NCBI RefSeq assembly: GCF_035961655.1
Contig: NZ_CP108393.1
Location: forward strand, 5,627,001-5,691,000
Source: Streptomyces sp. NBC_01317
GTDB taxonomy: Bacteria; Actinomycetota; Actinomycetes; Streptomycetales; Streptomycetaceae
Reading direction: 5' to 3'
Length of the DNA: 64,000 nucleotides
Shown here: positions 57,094 through 64,000 of the stretch, piece after piece
Numbering within the stretch: position 1 is the first letter of the stretch
Layout: each line of letters starts with the position of its first letter
The notes under the pieces: model-generated
What the model saw: the letters and a program-made list of their open reading frames with translations, nothing else
The model's database searches: none
Told to the model about the DNA's origin: nothing
Translations under genes and position numbers: made by a program

Positions 57094-57131
57094 GGCCGGT
57101 ACGTAACCCGGTGCAAGTACGCTCTGCACGC

Positions 57132-57767
57132 ATGGGAGAGCAGCAGACGCCCGCCGGCCCCGTCGCGGCCCCCGGCCGGGGCAGGCGCCGACTCGGCGTG
57201 ATGGGCGGGACTTTCGACCCGATCCACCATGGGCACCTGGTCGCGGCCAGTGAGGTCGCCATACGGTTCCAGCTCGACGAGGTGGTGTTCGTACCGACCG
57301 GACAGCCGTGGCAGAAGAGTCGTCAGGTGGTCTCCCCGGCGGAGGACCGCTATCTGATGACGGTCATCGCCACGGCGTCCAATCCGCAGTTCTCGGTCAG
57401 CCGCATCGACATCGACCGCGGCGGGCCGACGTACACGATCGACACGTTGCGGGACCTGCGCTCCCGCAACGACGACGCGGACCTCTTCTTCATCACCGGG
57501 GCCGACGCGCTCTCGCAGATCCTGAGCTGGCGGGACCACGAAGAGCTGTTCTCGCTGGCCCACTTCATCGGGGTCACGCGGCCCGGCCACGACCTGACGG
57601 ACGACGGGCTGCCCAAGGGCGGTGTCTCGCTGGTGGAGGTCCCGGCGCTGGCGATCTCGTCCACGGACTGCCGGGAGCGCGTCGCGAAGGGCGATCCGGT
57701 CTGGTACCTGGTCCCGGACGGTGTGGTGCGTTACATCGACAAGAGGCAGTTGTACCGCGGCGAATGA
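57132..57767 (+). CDS. nadD: Nicotinate-nucleotide adenylyltransferase
   Basis: This 211-residue enzyme makes deamido-NAD from nicotinate mononucleotide and ATP. The nucleotidyltransferase signature is [11 protein letters not shown] (25-35), and ISST near the end is the second ATP-binding motif. [10 protein letters not shown] and ITGADAL are typical of NadD. About 20 disordered residues precede the fold. ATG 57132 follows TACGCT by 8 nt, so the leader is at most a few nucleotides. It precedes the LCP and rsfS genes. Confidence 0.95.
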   Translation: MGEQQTPAGPVAAPGRGRRRLGVMGGTFDPIHHGHLVAASEVAIRFQLDEVVFVPTGQPWQKSRQVVSPAEDRYLMTVIATASNPQFSVSRIDIDRGGPTYTIDTLRDLRSRNDDADLFFITGADALSQILSWRDHEELFSLAHFIGVTRPGHDLTDDGLPKGGVSLVEVPALAISSTDCRERVAKGDPVWYLVPDGVVRYIDKRQLYRGE

Positions 57768-57786
57768 GTCACGGAGAGGGACACCG

Positions 57787-59499
57787 GTGAACGACCAGCA
57801 GCAGCCGTACGACCCGTACGACCCCTATTACGCACAGCCTCGGATCGTCGGGTACGACGAGTACGGGCAGCCGGTGTACGAGCAGCCTCAGACGCAGCAG
57901 TACGACGCGTACGGACAGCCGCAGCAGCCGCAGCATCAGCAACAGGCCCAGCCGCGGCAGACGTACGACCCGTATGCCCAGCCGCAGGCCCCGCAGCCTT
58001 ACGAGAACTACGGGCAGCAGCATCCTCAGCCTCCTCCGCAGCAGCAGGACGGCTACGGGTACGACGCGTACGGCTACGACACCGGGCAGCAGCAGGCGCA
58101 GCAGCCCGTCGCCGTCGACGCCACCCAGCAGTGGATCCCGCAGCAGCAGGAGCCACAGCAGGAGCCACAGCAGGAGTCGCCGCAGCGGCCGCGGCAGGCC
58201 GCCCCCGCGGCCGGCCAGGCCGCCGTCCCCGAGCAGCGGCGCCCCGCCGTCGACGAACAGTTCGCTTTCACGGAGGAGCCCGACGAGGACTCCGAGGACG
58301 TCATCGACTGGCTCAAGTTCACCGAGAGCCGCTCCGAGCGGCGCGAGGAGGCCAAACGCCGGGGCCGGTCCCGGGTGGTGGCCCTGGTCGTCGCCGTCGT
58401 ACTCGTCGTCGCCGGCGGGGCCGGCTACCTCTGGTACGCGGGCAAGCTGCCCGGTTCCGCCGGGGCGGACACGAAGGGGAGCACCGCGGCGGGCGGCGCG
58501 CAGAAGCGTGACGTGATCGTCGTCCACCTGCACAACACCAAGGCGAAGGGCACCTCCACGGCGCTGCTCGTCAACAACGCCACAACCGGCCAGGGCACCA
58601 CCGTCCTGCTGCCCAACTCCCTCTCCGTGGAGGGCGACGACGGCTCCGGCGTGACGCTCGGCAAGTCCGTGGACGACGACGGCTCCGACACCACCCGCAA
58701 GGCTCTGGGCACCCTGCTCGGCACCGAGATCTCGGGCACCTGGCGGCTCGACACCCCGTACCTGGACAACCTCGTCCAGCTCGTCGGCAACATCGACCTG
58801 ACCACCGACACGGACGTGCCCGGCGCGAAGAAGGGCGACCAGCCGGTGGTGCGGAAGGGCGAGAACCAGACCCTCAGCGGCAAGGCGGCCGTCGCGTACG
58901 CCACGTACCGCGGACCCGGCGAGCCCGAGGCCAAGCAGCTCCAGCGCTTCGGCCAGGTCCTCCAGGGGGTGCTGCGGAAGATGTCCGACGACCCGAAGGC
59001 CGCGACGGTCACCGTGCAGACCCTCGGGCAGATCCTCGACCCGTCCCTGACCGAGGCCGACCTGGGAGCCGCCCTCGCCAAGCTGTCCCTGCACGCGAAG
59101 GAGGGCGACTACAAGACGGCCCTCCTGCCCGTGCAGCCCGACGGCACCCTCAGCGACTCCGCCGTCGCCGGTGTGGTGAAGGACATTCTCGGCGGCTCGG
59201 TGAGCGCCCCGGAGAAGGGCAGCGCCCTGCGCGTGGGGGTCGAGGACGCCAGCGGCGGCACGAGCGCGGCCGAGGCCGCACGTACCGCCGTGATCAATGG
59301 CGGCTACAGCTACGTGGACGGCGGTTCGGCGGACGCGGAGGCGTCCTCGCAGGTCATCTACGGTGACGCGGCGATCAAGGAACAGGCCGTGGAGGTCGCC
59401 AAGACCCTCGGGCTGCCGACCGACGCGGTGAAGAAGGGCACACCCGCCGCCAACGCCGACGTGTCGGTCGTCCTCGGTCAGGACTACTCCCCGAACTGA
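57787..59499 (+). CDS. Divergent LytR-CpsA-Psr (LCP) protein with LytR_C domain
   Basis: This 570-residue membrane protein has about 190 cytoplasmic residues rich in Tyr, Gln and Pro (Pro-Tyr and Gln repeats), one membrane span (about 198-218, VVALVVAVVLVVAGGAGYLWY), an LCP-like domain (about 240-410) and a LytR_C domain (about 475-570, LRVGVEDASGG, SQVIYGD). LCP proteins attach wall glycopolymers to peptidoglycan. Here the usual SxPRD motif is replaced by LPNSLSV, and only part of the C-terminal Arg motif remains (RGPGEPEAKQLQRF). GTG 57787 has GGAGAGGGA upstream. It is a candidate ligase or accessory for the island polymer; the S. coelicolor counterpart is, as I recall, implicated in wall-polymer attachment. 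Confidence 0.85.
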   Translation: MNDQQQPYDPYDPYYAQPRIVGYDEYGQPVYEQPQTQQYDAYGQPQQPQHQQQAQPRQTYDPYAQPQAPQPYENYGQQHPQPPPQQQDGYGYDAYGYDTGQQQAQQPVAVDATQQWIPQQQEPQQEPQQESPQRPRQAAPAAGQAAVPEQRRPAVDEQFAFTEEPDEDSEDVIDWLKFTESRSERREEAKRRGRSRVVALVVAVVLVVAGGAGYLWYAGKLPGSAGADTKGSTAAGGAQKRDVIVVHLHNTKAKGTSTALLVNNATTGQGTTVLLPNSLSVEGDDGSGVTLGKSVDDDGSDTTRKALGTLLGTEISGTWRLDTPYLDNLVQLVGNIDLTTDTDVPGAKKGDQPVVRKGENQTLSGKAAVAYATYRGPGEPEAKQLQRFGQVLQGVLRKMSDDPKAATVTVQTLGQILDPSLTEADLGAALAKLSLHAKEGDYKTALLPVQPDGTLSDSAVAGVVKDILGGSVSAPEKGSALRVGVEDASGGTSAAEAARTAVINGGYSYVDGGSADAEASSQVIYGDAAIKEQAVEVAKTLGLPTDAVKKGTPAANADVSVVLGQDYSPN

Positions 59500-59613
59500 G
59501 TCCTGACCCGGCCCGGCCGCGCGCGACCCGGCCGGGGCGGGCGAGCTGCGCCCGGTGTCGGCGGTCCGTGAGATCCTGGTTCTCTCCACGACCGCCGACA
59601 CGAAAGCCTGCTT

Positions 59614-60045
59614 GTGACCGCAACCGAACGTTCCATCGAGCTCGTCACCGTCGCCGCCCAGGCGGCCGCCGACCGGCTCGGGCACGACATCATCGCGTAC
59701 GACGTCAGCGATGTGCTGTCGATCACGGACGCCTTCCTGCTCGCGTCCGCACCCAACGACCGCCAGGTCAAGTCGATCGTCGACGAGATCGAGGAGCAGA
59801 TCCAGAAGCAGCTCGGCGTCAAGCCGGTGCGCCGCGAGGGCGACCGCGACGCCCGCTGGATCCTCCTCGACTACGTCGACATCGTCGTCCACGTGCAGCA
59901 CACCGAGGAGCGGGTCTTCTACGCCCTGGAGCGGCTGTGGAAGGACTGCCCCGAGCTGCCCCTGCCCGAGGACGCCGTGAAGACCCGCACGAAGGCCCCC
60001 GAGCCCGCCGGGATCGCCGGTGACACGGACGGTGAGCTGAGCTGA
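59614..60045 (+). CDS. rsfS: Ribosome silencing factor RsfS
   Basis: This 143-residue protein binds L14 and stops subunit joining. Conserved segments are DVSDVLSITDAFLLASAPNDRQV and EGDRDARWILLDYVDIVVHV. The start is GTG 59614. Its stop codon overlaps the CTG start of the phosphatase gene. The nadD-LCP-rsfS order is conserved in Streptomyces. Confidence 0.96.
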   Translation: MTATERSIELVTVAAQAAADRLGHDIIAYDVSDVLSITDAFLLASAPNDRQVKSIVDEIEEQIQKQLGVKPVRREGDRDARWILLDYVDIVVHVQHTEERVFYALERLWKDCPELPLPEDAVKTRTKAPEPAGIAGDTDGELS

Positions 60046-60695
60046 ACGGCAGCGGACGCGGCAGAGGACGCCGCATCGTCCTGTGGCGGCACGGCCAGAC
60101 GGCCTGGAACCTGGAGCGCCGCTTCCAGGGCTCCACGGACATCGAGCTGACCGCCACGGGCGTGGCCCAGGCGCGGCGGTCCGCGCGGCTGCTGGCGTCC
60201 CTGCGGCCCGACGCGATCGTCGCCTCCGACCTCTCCCGGGCCGCGGCCACGGCCGCCGAGCTGGCCGGCCTCACCGGCCTGGAGATCGCGTACGACGCCG
60301 GGCTCCGCGAGACCTTCGCGGGGGACTGGCAAGGGCTGACCCACGAGGAGATCGTCGAGCGGTTCGGCGAGCAGTACGCCGCGTGGAAGCGCGGCGAGCC
60401 CGTGCGGCGCGGCGGTGGCGAGCTGGAGACCGAGGTCGCCGACCGGGCCGCGCCGGTGGTGCTCCGGCACGCCGAGAAGCTGCCGGACGACGGCACGCTG
60501 GTCGTCGTCAGCCACGGCGGCACGATCCGTACCACCATCGGGCGGCTGCTCGGCCTGGAGGCGCACCACTGGGAGGGCCTCGGGGGTCTCTCGAACTGCT
60601 GCTGGTCCGTCCTCGGCGAGGGTGCGCGGGGCTGGCGGCTCCTGGAGCACAACGCCGGCACGCTTCCCGAGCCGGTTCTCGGCGACGACGTCTGA
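60042..60695 (+). CDS. Histidine phosphatase superfamily protein, CTG start
   Basis: This 217-residue enzyme is of the phosphoglycerate-mutase-like family. The phospho-His motif LWRHGQTAWN lies near residue 16 and the second catalytic His is in VVSHGGTI. Size and place beside rsfS match actinobacterial members sometimes annotated as phosphoglycerate mutases or acid phosphatases. The frame is closed by a stop at 60033, and no ATG, GTG or TTG lies before the catalytic RHG motif, so the CTG at 60042 must be the start. It overlaps the rsfS stop in CTGA. Confidence 0.92.
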   Translation: MNGSGRGRGRRIVLWRHGQTAWNLERRFQGSTDIELTATGVAQARRSARLLASLRPDAIVASDLSRAAATAAELAGLTGLEIAYDAGLRETFAGDWQGLTHEEIVERFGEQYAAWKRGEPVRRGGGELETEVADRAAPVVLRHAEKLPDDGTLVVVSHGGTIRTTIGRLLGLEAHHWEGLGGLSNCCWSVLGEGARGWRLLEHNAGTLPEPVLGDDV

Positions 60696-60763
60696 TTTCA
60701 CTTTCGGGCTGGTCGCAGGCTAAAGTTCTTCTAGTCCGAAGCGCGCGAGCGCGCAGGGCACGA

Positions 60764-60836
60764 GGGGCTATAGCTCAGTTGGTAGAGCGCCTGCATGGCA
60801 TGCAGGAGGTCAGGAGTTCAATTCTCCTTAGCTCCA
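60764..60836 (+). tRNA. tRNA-Ala (anticodon GGC), CCA not encoded
   Basis: A 73-nt cloverleaf has the acceptor GGGGCTA/TAGCTCC (one G-U), the D-arm AGCTCAGTTGGTAGAGC, the anticodon stem CCTGC/GCAGG with loop ATGGCAT (GGC) and the T-loop AGTTCAATTCT. The genomic 3' end reads ACAA, so CCA must be added. A TAAAGT -10-like box lies at about 60721. Confidence 0.95.
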
Positions 60837-60858
60837 CAATCAGTCGCACGGAATCAGG

Positions 60859-60888
60859 ATCCCGTCCCCCGCAGGGGACGGGATTTTT
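60859..60888. terminator. Terminator after tRNA-Ala
   Basis: ATCCCGTCCCC and GGGGACGGGAT pair around a small loop, followed by TTTT. It also lies just past the end of the convergent secreted-protein gene. Confidence 0.85.
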
Positions 60889-60896
60889 GCTGTGCG

Positions 60897-61565
60897 TCAG
60901 CCGTAGAAGGGGCCCGCGGCCGTCCACGACTGGGTCCCGAAGACCGGCGAGCCGGTCACGGACAGCCGCAGGTTCGTCACCTTGAGGCCGTACTGGATCG
61001 GTGTCGTGCCCGCGGGGCAGGTGAACGGGACCGCTTCGAAGTTGAGGAAGTACGGCGGCCCCAGATCCCCGGACGCCGTGGCGCGGAACTCGCTGAGGAG
61101 GTAGCTCATGTCGGTCAAGTAGTAGACCGGCGCCAGCGGGGTCTCCTCCGTCCGCACCACGAACGCGGTGTCCCAGCGGAAGGCACCCGCGCCGTCCAGA
61201 CAGCCGAAGGTGCGCTCCGTGTCCGCGTGCGCCGCGAAGGACCCTCCGCCCAGACCCTCGGCGAAGCCGGGCTGTTCGCGTACGTGATGCAGCTCCGTAC
61301 GGAACGTGAATCCGCCGCAGCCCGGCGTCGGGCTGTAGTCGTGATAGATCAACTGGCACTTGTTCGGGCCGAAGTAGGCGGTCGGGTCCGGGGTGTACGG
61401 CTGCGGTACGACCGCGCCCCCGAACGTCAACGTGGCCGAGACTCCGCCCGGCGCGTTCGCCGGGATCTCGACGGGCCCGTGGGCGTACGCGGCCTGGGGC
61501 CCCGCCAGCACCAGCCCCGCCCCGGCGACCAGCAGAACCAGCAATTCGCGCAGCACTCTTCGCAC
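60897..61565 (-). CDS. Secreted protein of unknown function
   Basis: This 222-residue protein has a clear Sec signal peptide (RR, then LVLLVAGAGLVLAG, cleavage probably after AYA at residue 28). The mature part is Thr/Gly/Pro-rich with about four Cys (NKCQL, GCGGF, FGCLDG, FTCPAG) that could form disulfides. It has no motif I recognise. GTG 61565 is chosen for its basic N-region. An inverted repeat ACCTT-N6-AAGGT (61587-61602) lies just upstream. Confidence 0.8.
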   Translation of the reverse strand: MRRVLRELLVLLVAGAGLVLAGPQAAYAHGPVEIPANAPGGVSATLTFGGAVVPQPYTPDPTAYFGPNKCQLIYHDYSPTPGCGGFTFRTELHHVREQPGFAEGLGGGSFAAHADTERTFGCLDGAGAFRWDTAFVVRTEETPLAPVYYLTDMSYLLSEFRATASGDLGPPYFLNFEAVPFTCPAGTTPIQYGLKVTNLRLSVTGSPVFGTQSWTAAGPFYG

Positions 61566-61659
61566 AAGCCCCCCTGTGGCGACGACACCTTTCGTAGAAG
61601 GTAGTTGCGGAACGCGCGGCTCAGTAGAGGGCGCCTCCCGGCCTCGCGGCGGCCGTGCC

Positions 61660-62526
61660 TCAGGGTGTCGGGGCGCGTCGTGCGCGCAGGAGCGCCGTGC
61701 GGTCGCGGCTCTCCTCGTCGCCCGGGGTGTAGACGACGATCCGGCACTCGGGCAGGCCGGCGATCGCCAGCGACACCGACGTCATCCGTATCTCGCCCAC
61801 CTCCTTGTGGTGGAAGGTCTTCGTCCTGGCGCCCGACGGCGCCACGTCCCCCCGCTCCCACAGCTCGGCGAAGTACGGGCTCGCCTGGGCCAGGCGGCGG
61901 ACGAACGACTCCCAGACGGGCTCCCCGACATGGCGTCCGTACGTGGCCCGCAGGGTCGCCACCATCATCGGCAGCTCCCTCTCCGGATGGACCAGCGGGC
62001 AGCGGGTGTCGGGCACGGTGAACAGGACCCACAGCACGTTCCACGGGCCGGCGGGGCGCGGTATCTCCTCAAAGAGATCCGTGTACGCCCCGTTGGTCGC
62101 CAGGATGTCGTACCGCCCGTTGTAGATCACCGCGGGGAGCGGGTCGAGCGCGTCGATGATGCCCTGGACCTCGGGGGTGACGGTCGGCGCGTCCGTCTCC
62201 GGATCCGGGTCGTGCGGCACCTCCGCCAGGTGGTACAGATGCTCCCGCTCGGTACGGTCCAGGCGGAGCGTGCGCGCGATGGCGTCCAGCACCTGGGCCG
62301 AGGCGTTGATCGGGCGCCCCTGCTCCAGCCACGTGTACCAGGTCACACCCACCCCGGAGAGCTGGGCGACCTCCTCGCGCCGCAGGCCCGGGGTGCGGCG
62401 GCGCAGCCCCGGGGCCATGCCGACGTCGGCGGGGGTCACCCGGGCCCGGCGGCTGCGCAGGAAGGCCGCCAGCTCGGGCCTGCGCCGGCTGCCGCTGGTG
62501 GTGTGCCGCACGGTCATCGTTGTCAC
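61660..62526 (-). CDS. XRE/MmyB-type transcriptional regulator
   Basis: This 288-residue regulator has an N-terminal helix-turn-helix of the Xre type (about 45-80; RREEVAQLSGVGVTWYTWLEQG) and the MmyB-like ligand-binding domain (from about 110; PAVIYNGRYDILATNGAY, YGRHVGEPVWESFVRRL). Such proteins often control a divergently encoded enzyme or exporter, here an MFS exporter. GTG 62526 is used; ATG 62517 is an alternative. Confidence 0.9.
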   Translation of the reverse strand: MTTMTVRHTTSGSRRRPELAAFLRSRRARVTPADVGMAPGLRRRTPGLRREEVAQLSGVGVTWYTWLEQGRPINASAQVLDAIARTLRLDRTEREHLYHLAEVPHDPDPETDAPTVTPEVQGIIDALDPLPAVIYNGRYDILATNGAYTDLFEEIPRPAGPWNVLWVLFTVPDTRCPLVHPERELPMMVATLRATYGRHVGEPVWESFVRRLAQASPYFAELWERGDVAPSGARTKTFHHKEVGEIRMTSVSLAIAGLPECRIVVYTPGDEESRDRTALLRARRAPTP

Positions 62527-62563
62527 GCCCCCATCGTGCGCTTCCGGAGAGGCCGCTGCCAGG

Positions 62564-62577
62564 TGGTGCCAGTACCA
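62564..62577. promoter_or_regulatory. Candidate operator between regulator and exporter
   Basis: TGGT-GCCAGT-ACCA is a small inverted repeat in the 102-nt divergent intergenic region, flanked by AGG and GCA. The adjacent MmyB-type regulator is the obvious candidate to bind it. Confidence 0.35.
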
Positions 62578-62628
62578 GCATCAAGGGGCTCTGGTTACCC
62601 GTATCCGAAGCACCGCAGGCTCGGTGCC

Positions 62629-64000
62629 ATGACCACGACCCCTTCGGCCGCGAGCCCCGCAGCCACGACCTCCGCTCATCCCGGTGGATCCGTTCGATCT
62701 GTTCGATCTGCTCGATCCAGTAAAACCGGTACCACTGACAAGCGGCCCGGCATGCTGCTCGCGGTGGTGCTCGCCGCCCAGTTCATGGCGCTGCTCGACG
62801 TCTTCATCGTCAACGTCGCCGCTCCGACGATCCGTACCGAACTCCACGCCTCCGGCGCCGGGTTGCAGATGGTGATCGCCGGCTACACCATCTCGTACGC
62901 CGTCCTGCTGATCACCGGGGCCAGGCTGGGCGATCTGCTGGGCCACCGGCGGATGTACCTCGGCGGGCTCGCCGTCTTCACCGTCTCCTCGCTCGCCTGC
63001 GGACTGGCCGCGGGTACGGGGCAGTTGATCGCCTTCCGGCTGGTCCAGGGCGCCGGCGCGGCCCTGATGATCCCTCAGGTGCTCAGCCTCATCCAGCGCA
63101 ACTTCACCGGCGAGGGGCGCGGGCGTGCGCTCGGCGCGTACGCCGCCGTGCTCGCCACCGGGGCAGCGGCCGGGCAGGTCGTGGGCGGACTGCTCGTCAG
63201 CGCCGACCTGTTCGGGGAGGGCTGGCGGCCGGTCTTCCTGGTCAACGTGCCCGTGGGGGCGGTCCTTCTGGTGCTCGGTGCCCGGGTGCTGCCCAAGGAC
63301 CGGCGCGGCGAACCGGAACGCTCGCGCTCGCTCGACCTGCCGGGCCTGGTGCTGCTGGCCGGGGCCGTGTCGCTGCTGACCGTACCGCTGGTGCTCGGTC
63401 AGGAGGAGGGCTGGCCTCTGTGGTCCTGGCTGTCACTGGGGGCGTCCGTGGTGTTCTTCTGCGGTTTCCTCGTGTTCGAGTCCCGGCTCGCGCGCAACGG
63501 CGGAGCGCCACTGATCGCCCCGCGTGTGCTGCGCATTCCGGGGATGGCCCTGGCGGCCGTGCGCATCCTGCTGGTCATGGCCGTCAACGCCGGTTTCCTT
63601 TTCTCCCTCACCCTCTACATCCAAGGTGCCCTGGGCTACAGCCCGTTGCGCGCGGGACTGTCCTTCGCGCCGACGGCGGTGGTCTTCGGTGTGATCGGCC
63701 TGACCTGGCGCACCTGGCCCCAGCGGTTGCACAAGGCCCTGGTCCCGGGAGGGTTCGCGCTGGCCGCCGTCTCGTCCGTCGCCGTGGGATGGGTGCTGCG
63801 CGACGTCGGTGACGGCGGTGTCGCGATGTACGCCGCGTTCATGGGCCTCGGCGGCGGACTGTCGCTCGGCTTCAGCCCCGTACTGGCCCGCGCGCTGGCG
63901 ACCGTACGCCAGGAGGACGCGGCCGACGCCAGCGGACTGCTCGCCACCGTCACCCAACTCGGCCAGCTGCTCGGGGTCGCGACATTCGGGACACTCTTCC
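62629..64000 (+). CDS. MFS transporter, DHA2 (EmrB/QacA) type, cut by window end
   Basis: At least 457 residues of a 14-span drug:H+ antiporter are present; the 3' end lies beyond the window. After a Ser/Thr/Arg-rich cytoplasmic N-terminus of about 41 residues come the spans, with FMALLDVFIVNVAAP (motif D1), RLGDLLGHRRMYL (motif A) and RLVQGAGAALMIPQ (motif B). It likely exports a small toxic compound, controlled by the divergent regulator. A 9-bp tandem repeat (about 62687-62714) encodes VRSVRSARS in the N-terminal tail. The start is ATG 62629. Confidence 0.9.
   Translation, partial: MTTTPSAASPAATTSAHPGGSVRSVRSARSSKTGTTDKRPGMLLAVVLAAQFMALLDVFIVNVAAPTIRTELHASGAGLQMVIAGYTISYAVLLITGARLGDLLGHRRMYLGGLAVFTVSSLACGLAAGTGQLIAFRLVQGAGAALMIPQVLSLIQRNFTGEGRGRALGAYAAVLATGAAAGQVVGGLLVSADLFGEGWRPVFLVNVPVGAVLLVLGARVLPKDRRGEPERSRSLDLPGLVLLAGAVSLLTVPLVLGQEEGWPLWSWLSLGASVVFFCGFLVFESRLARNGGAPLIAPRVLRIPGMALAAVRILLVMAVNAGFLFSLTLYIQGALGYSPLRAGLSFAPTAVVFGVIGLTWRTWPQRLHKALVPGGFALAAVSSVAVGWVLRDVGDGGVAMYAAFMGLGGGLSLGFSPVLARALATVRQEDAADASGLLATVTQLGQLLGVATFGTLF

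Overview
The window is a high-GC actinobacterial chromosome segment, almost certainly from Streptomyces. Codon third positions are nearly all G or C, GTG starts are common, and the gene order tig-clpP1-clpP2-clpX ... valS-folC-ndk-mreBCD-mrdA-rodA ... rne-rplU-rpmA-obg ... proB-proA ... nadD-LCP-rsfS is the conserved Streptomyces core arrangement. From memory it matches the S. coelicolor region around SCO2576 to SCO2621. No phage, integrase, transposase or CRISPR array was seen.

Layout. (1) 0.1-6.3 kb is accessory: a small membrane protein, an SDR-GNAT operon behind a cluster of palindromes, a Kef-type antiporter, a MacB-like ATPase with no permease, an HD-domain protein, a membrane acyltransferase and another small membrane protein. 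(2) 6.4-17.9 kb holds divergent tRNA-Gly and tRNA-Pro, trigger factor, the ClpP1P2X protease behind a likely ClgR operator, a secreted or anchored protein, valS, folC, a DUF4233 protein and ndk. (3) 18.1-24.3 kb is the spore-wall mre cluster: mreB, mreC, mreD, mrdA (PBP2) and rodA. (4) 24.4-37.8 kb holds a CYTH-CHAD protein, the TIGR03960/TIGR03936 pair, a GNAT, a repeat-built membrane protein, a very long RNase E/G, rplU, rpmA and obg. (5) 38.0-50.1 kb is a cell-wall glycopolymer island between obg and proB: a bifunctional CDP-ribitol synthase (IspD-SDR fusion), a teichoic-acid polymerase with its own membrane domain, two GT2 glycosyltransferases (one TarS-like), rmlA-rmlB-rmlD, a methyltransferase-like gene and rmlC. 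(6) 50.1-60.7 kb holds proB, a conserved small protein, proA, two tandem membrane proteins sharing an N-terminal motif (SCO2584/SCO2583 types), an M48 protease, two tiny membrane proteins, nadD, a divergent LCP protein, rsfS and a histidine phosphatase. (7) 60.7 kb to the end holds tRNA-Ala, a secreted protein and a divergent MmyB-type regulator/MFS exporter pair cut by the window edge.

How the parts fit. The mre cluster directs lateral and spore-wall peptidoglycan synthesis. The island supplies the parts of a ribitol-phosphate wall polymer decorated with sugars, probably including rhamnose. The LCP protein and the SCO2583/2584-type proteins about 10 kb away would attach the polymer or link it to the wall machine. 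Much of the window therefore looks like one cell-wall neighbourhood woven into housekeeping genes.

Expression signals. At least eight genes have a TANNNT -10 box ending 6 or 7 nt before the start codon and no Shine-Dalgarno, so they are probably leaderless. Two genes appear to start at CTG, one of them in a CTGA overlap with the preceding stop.
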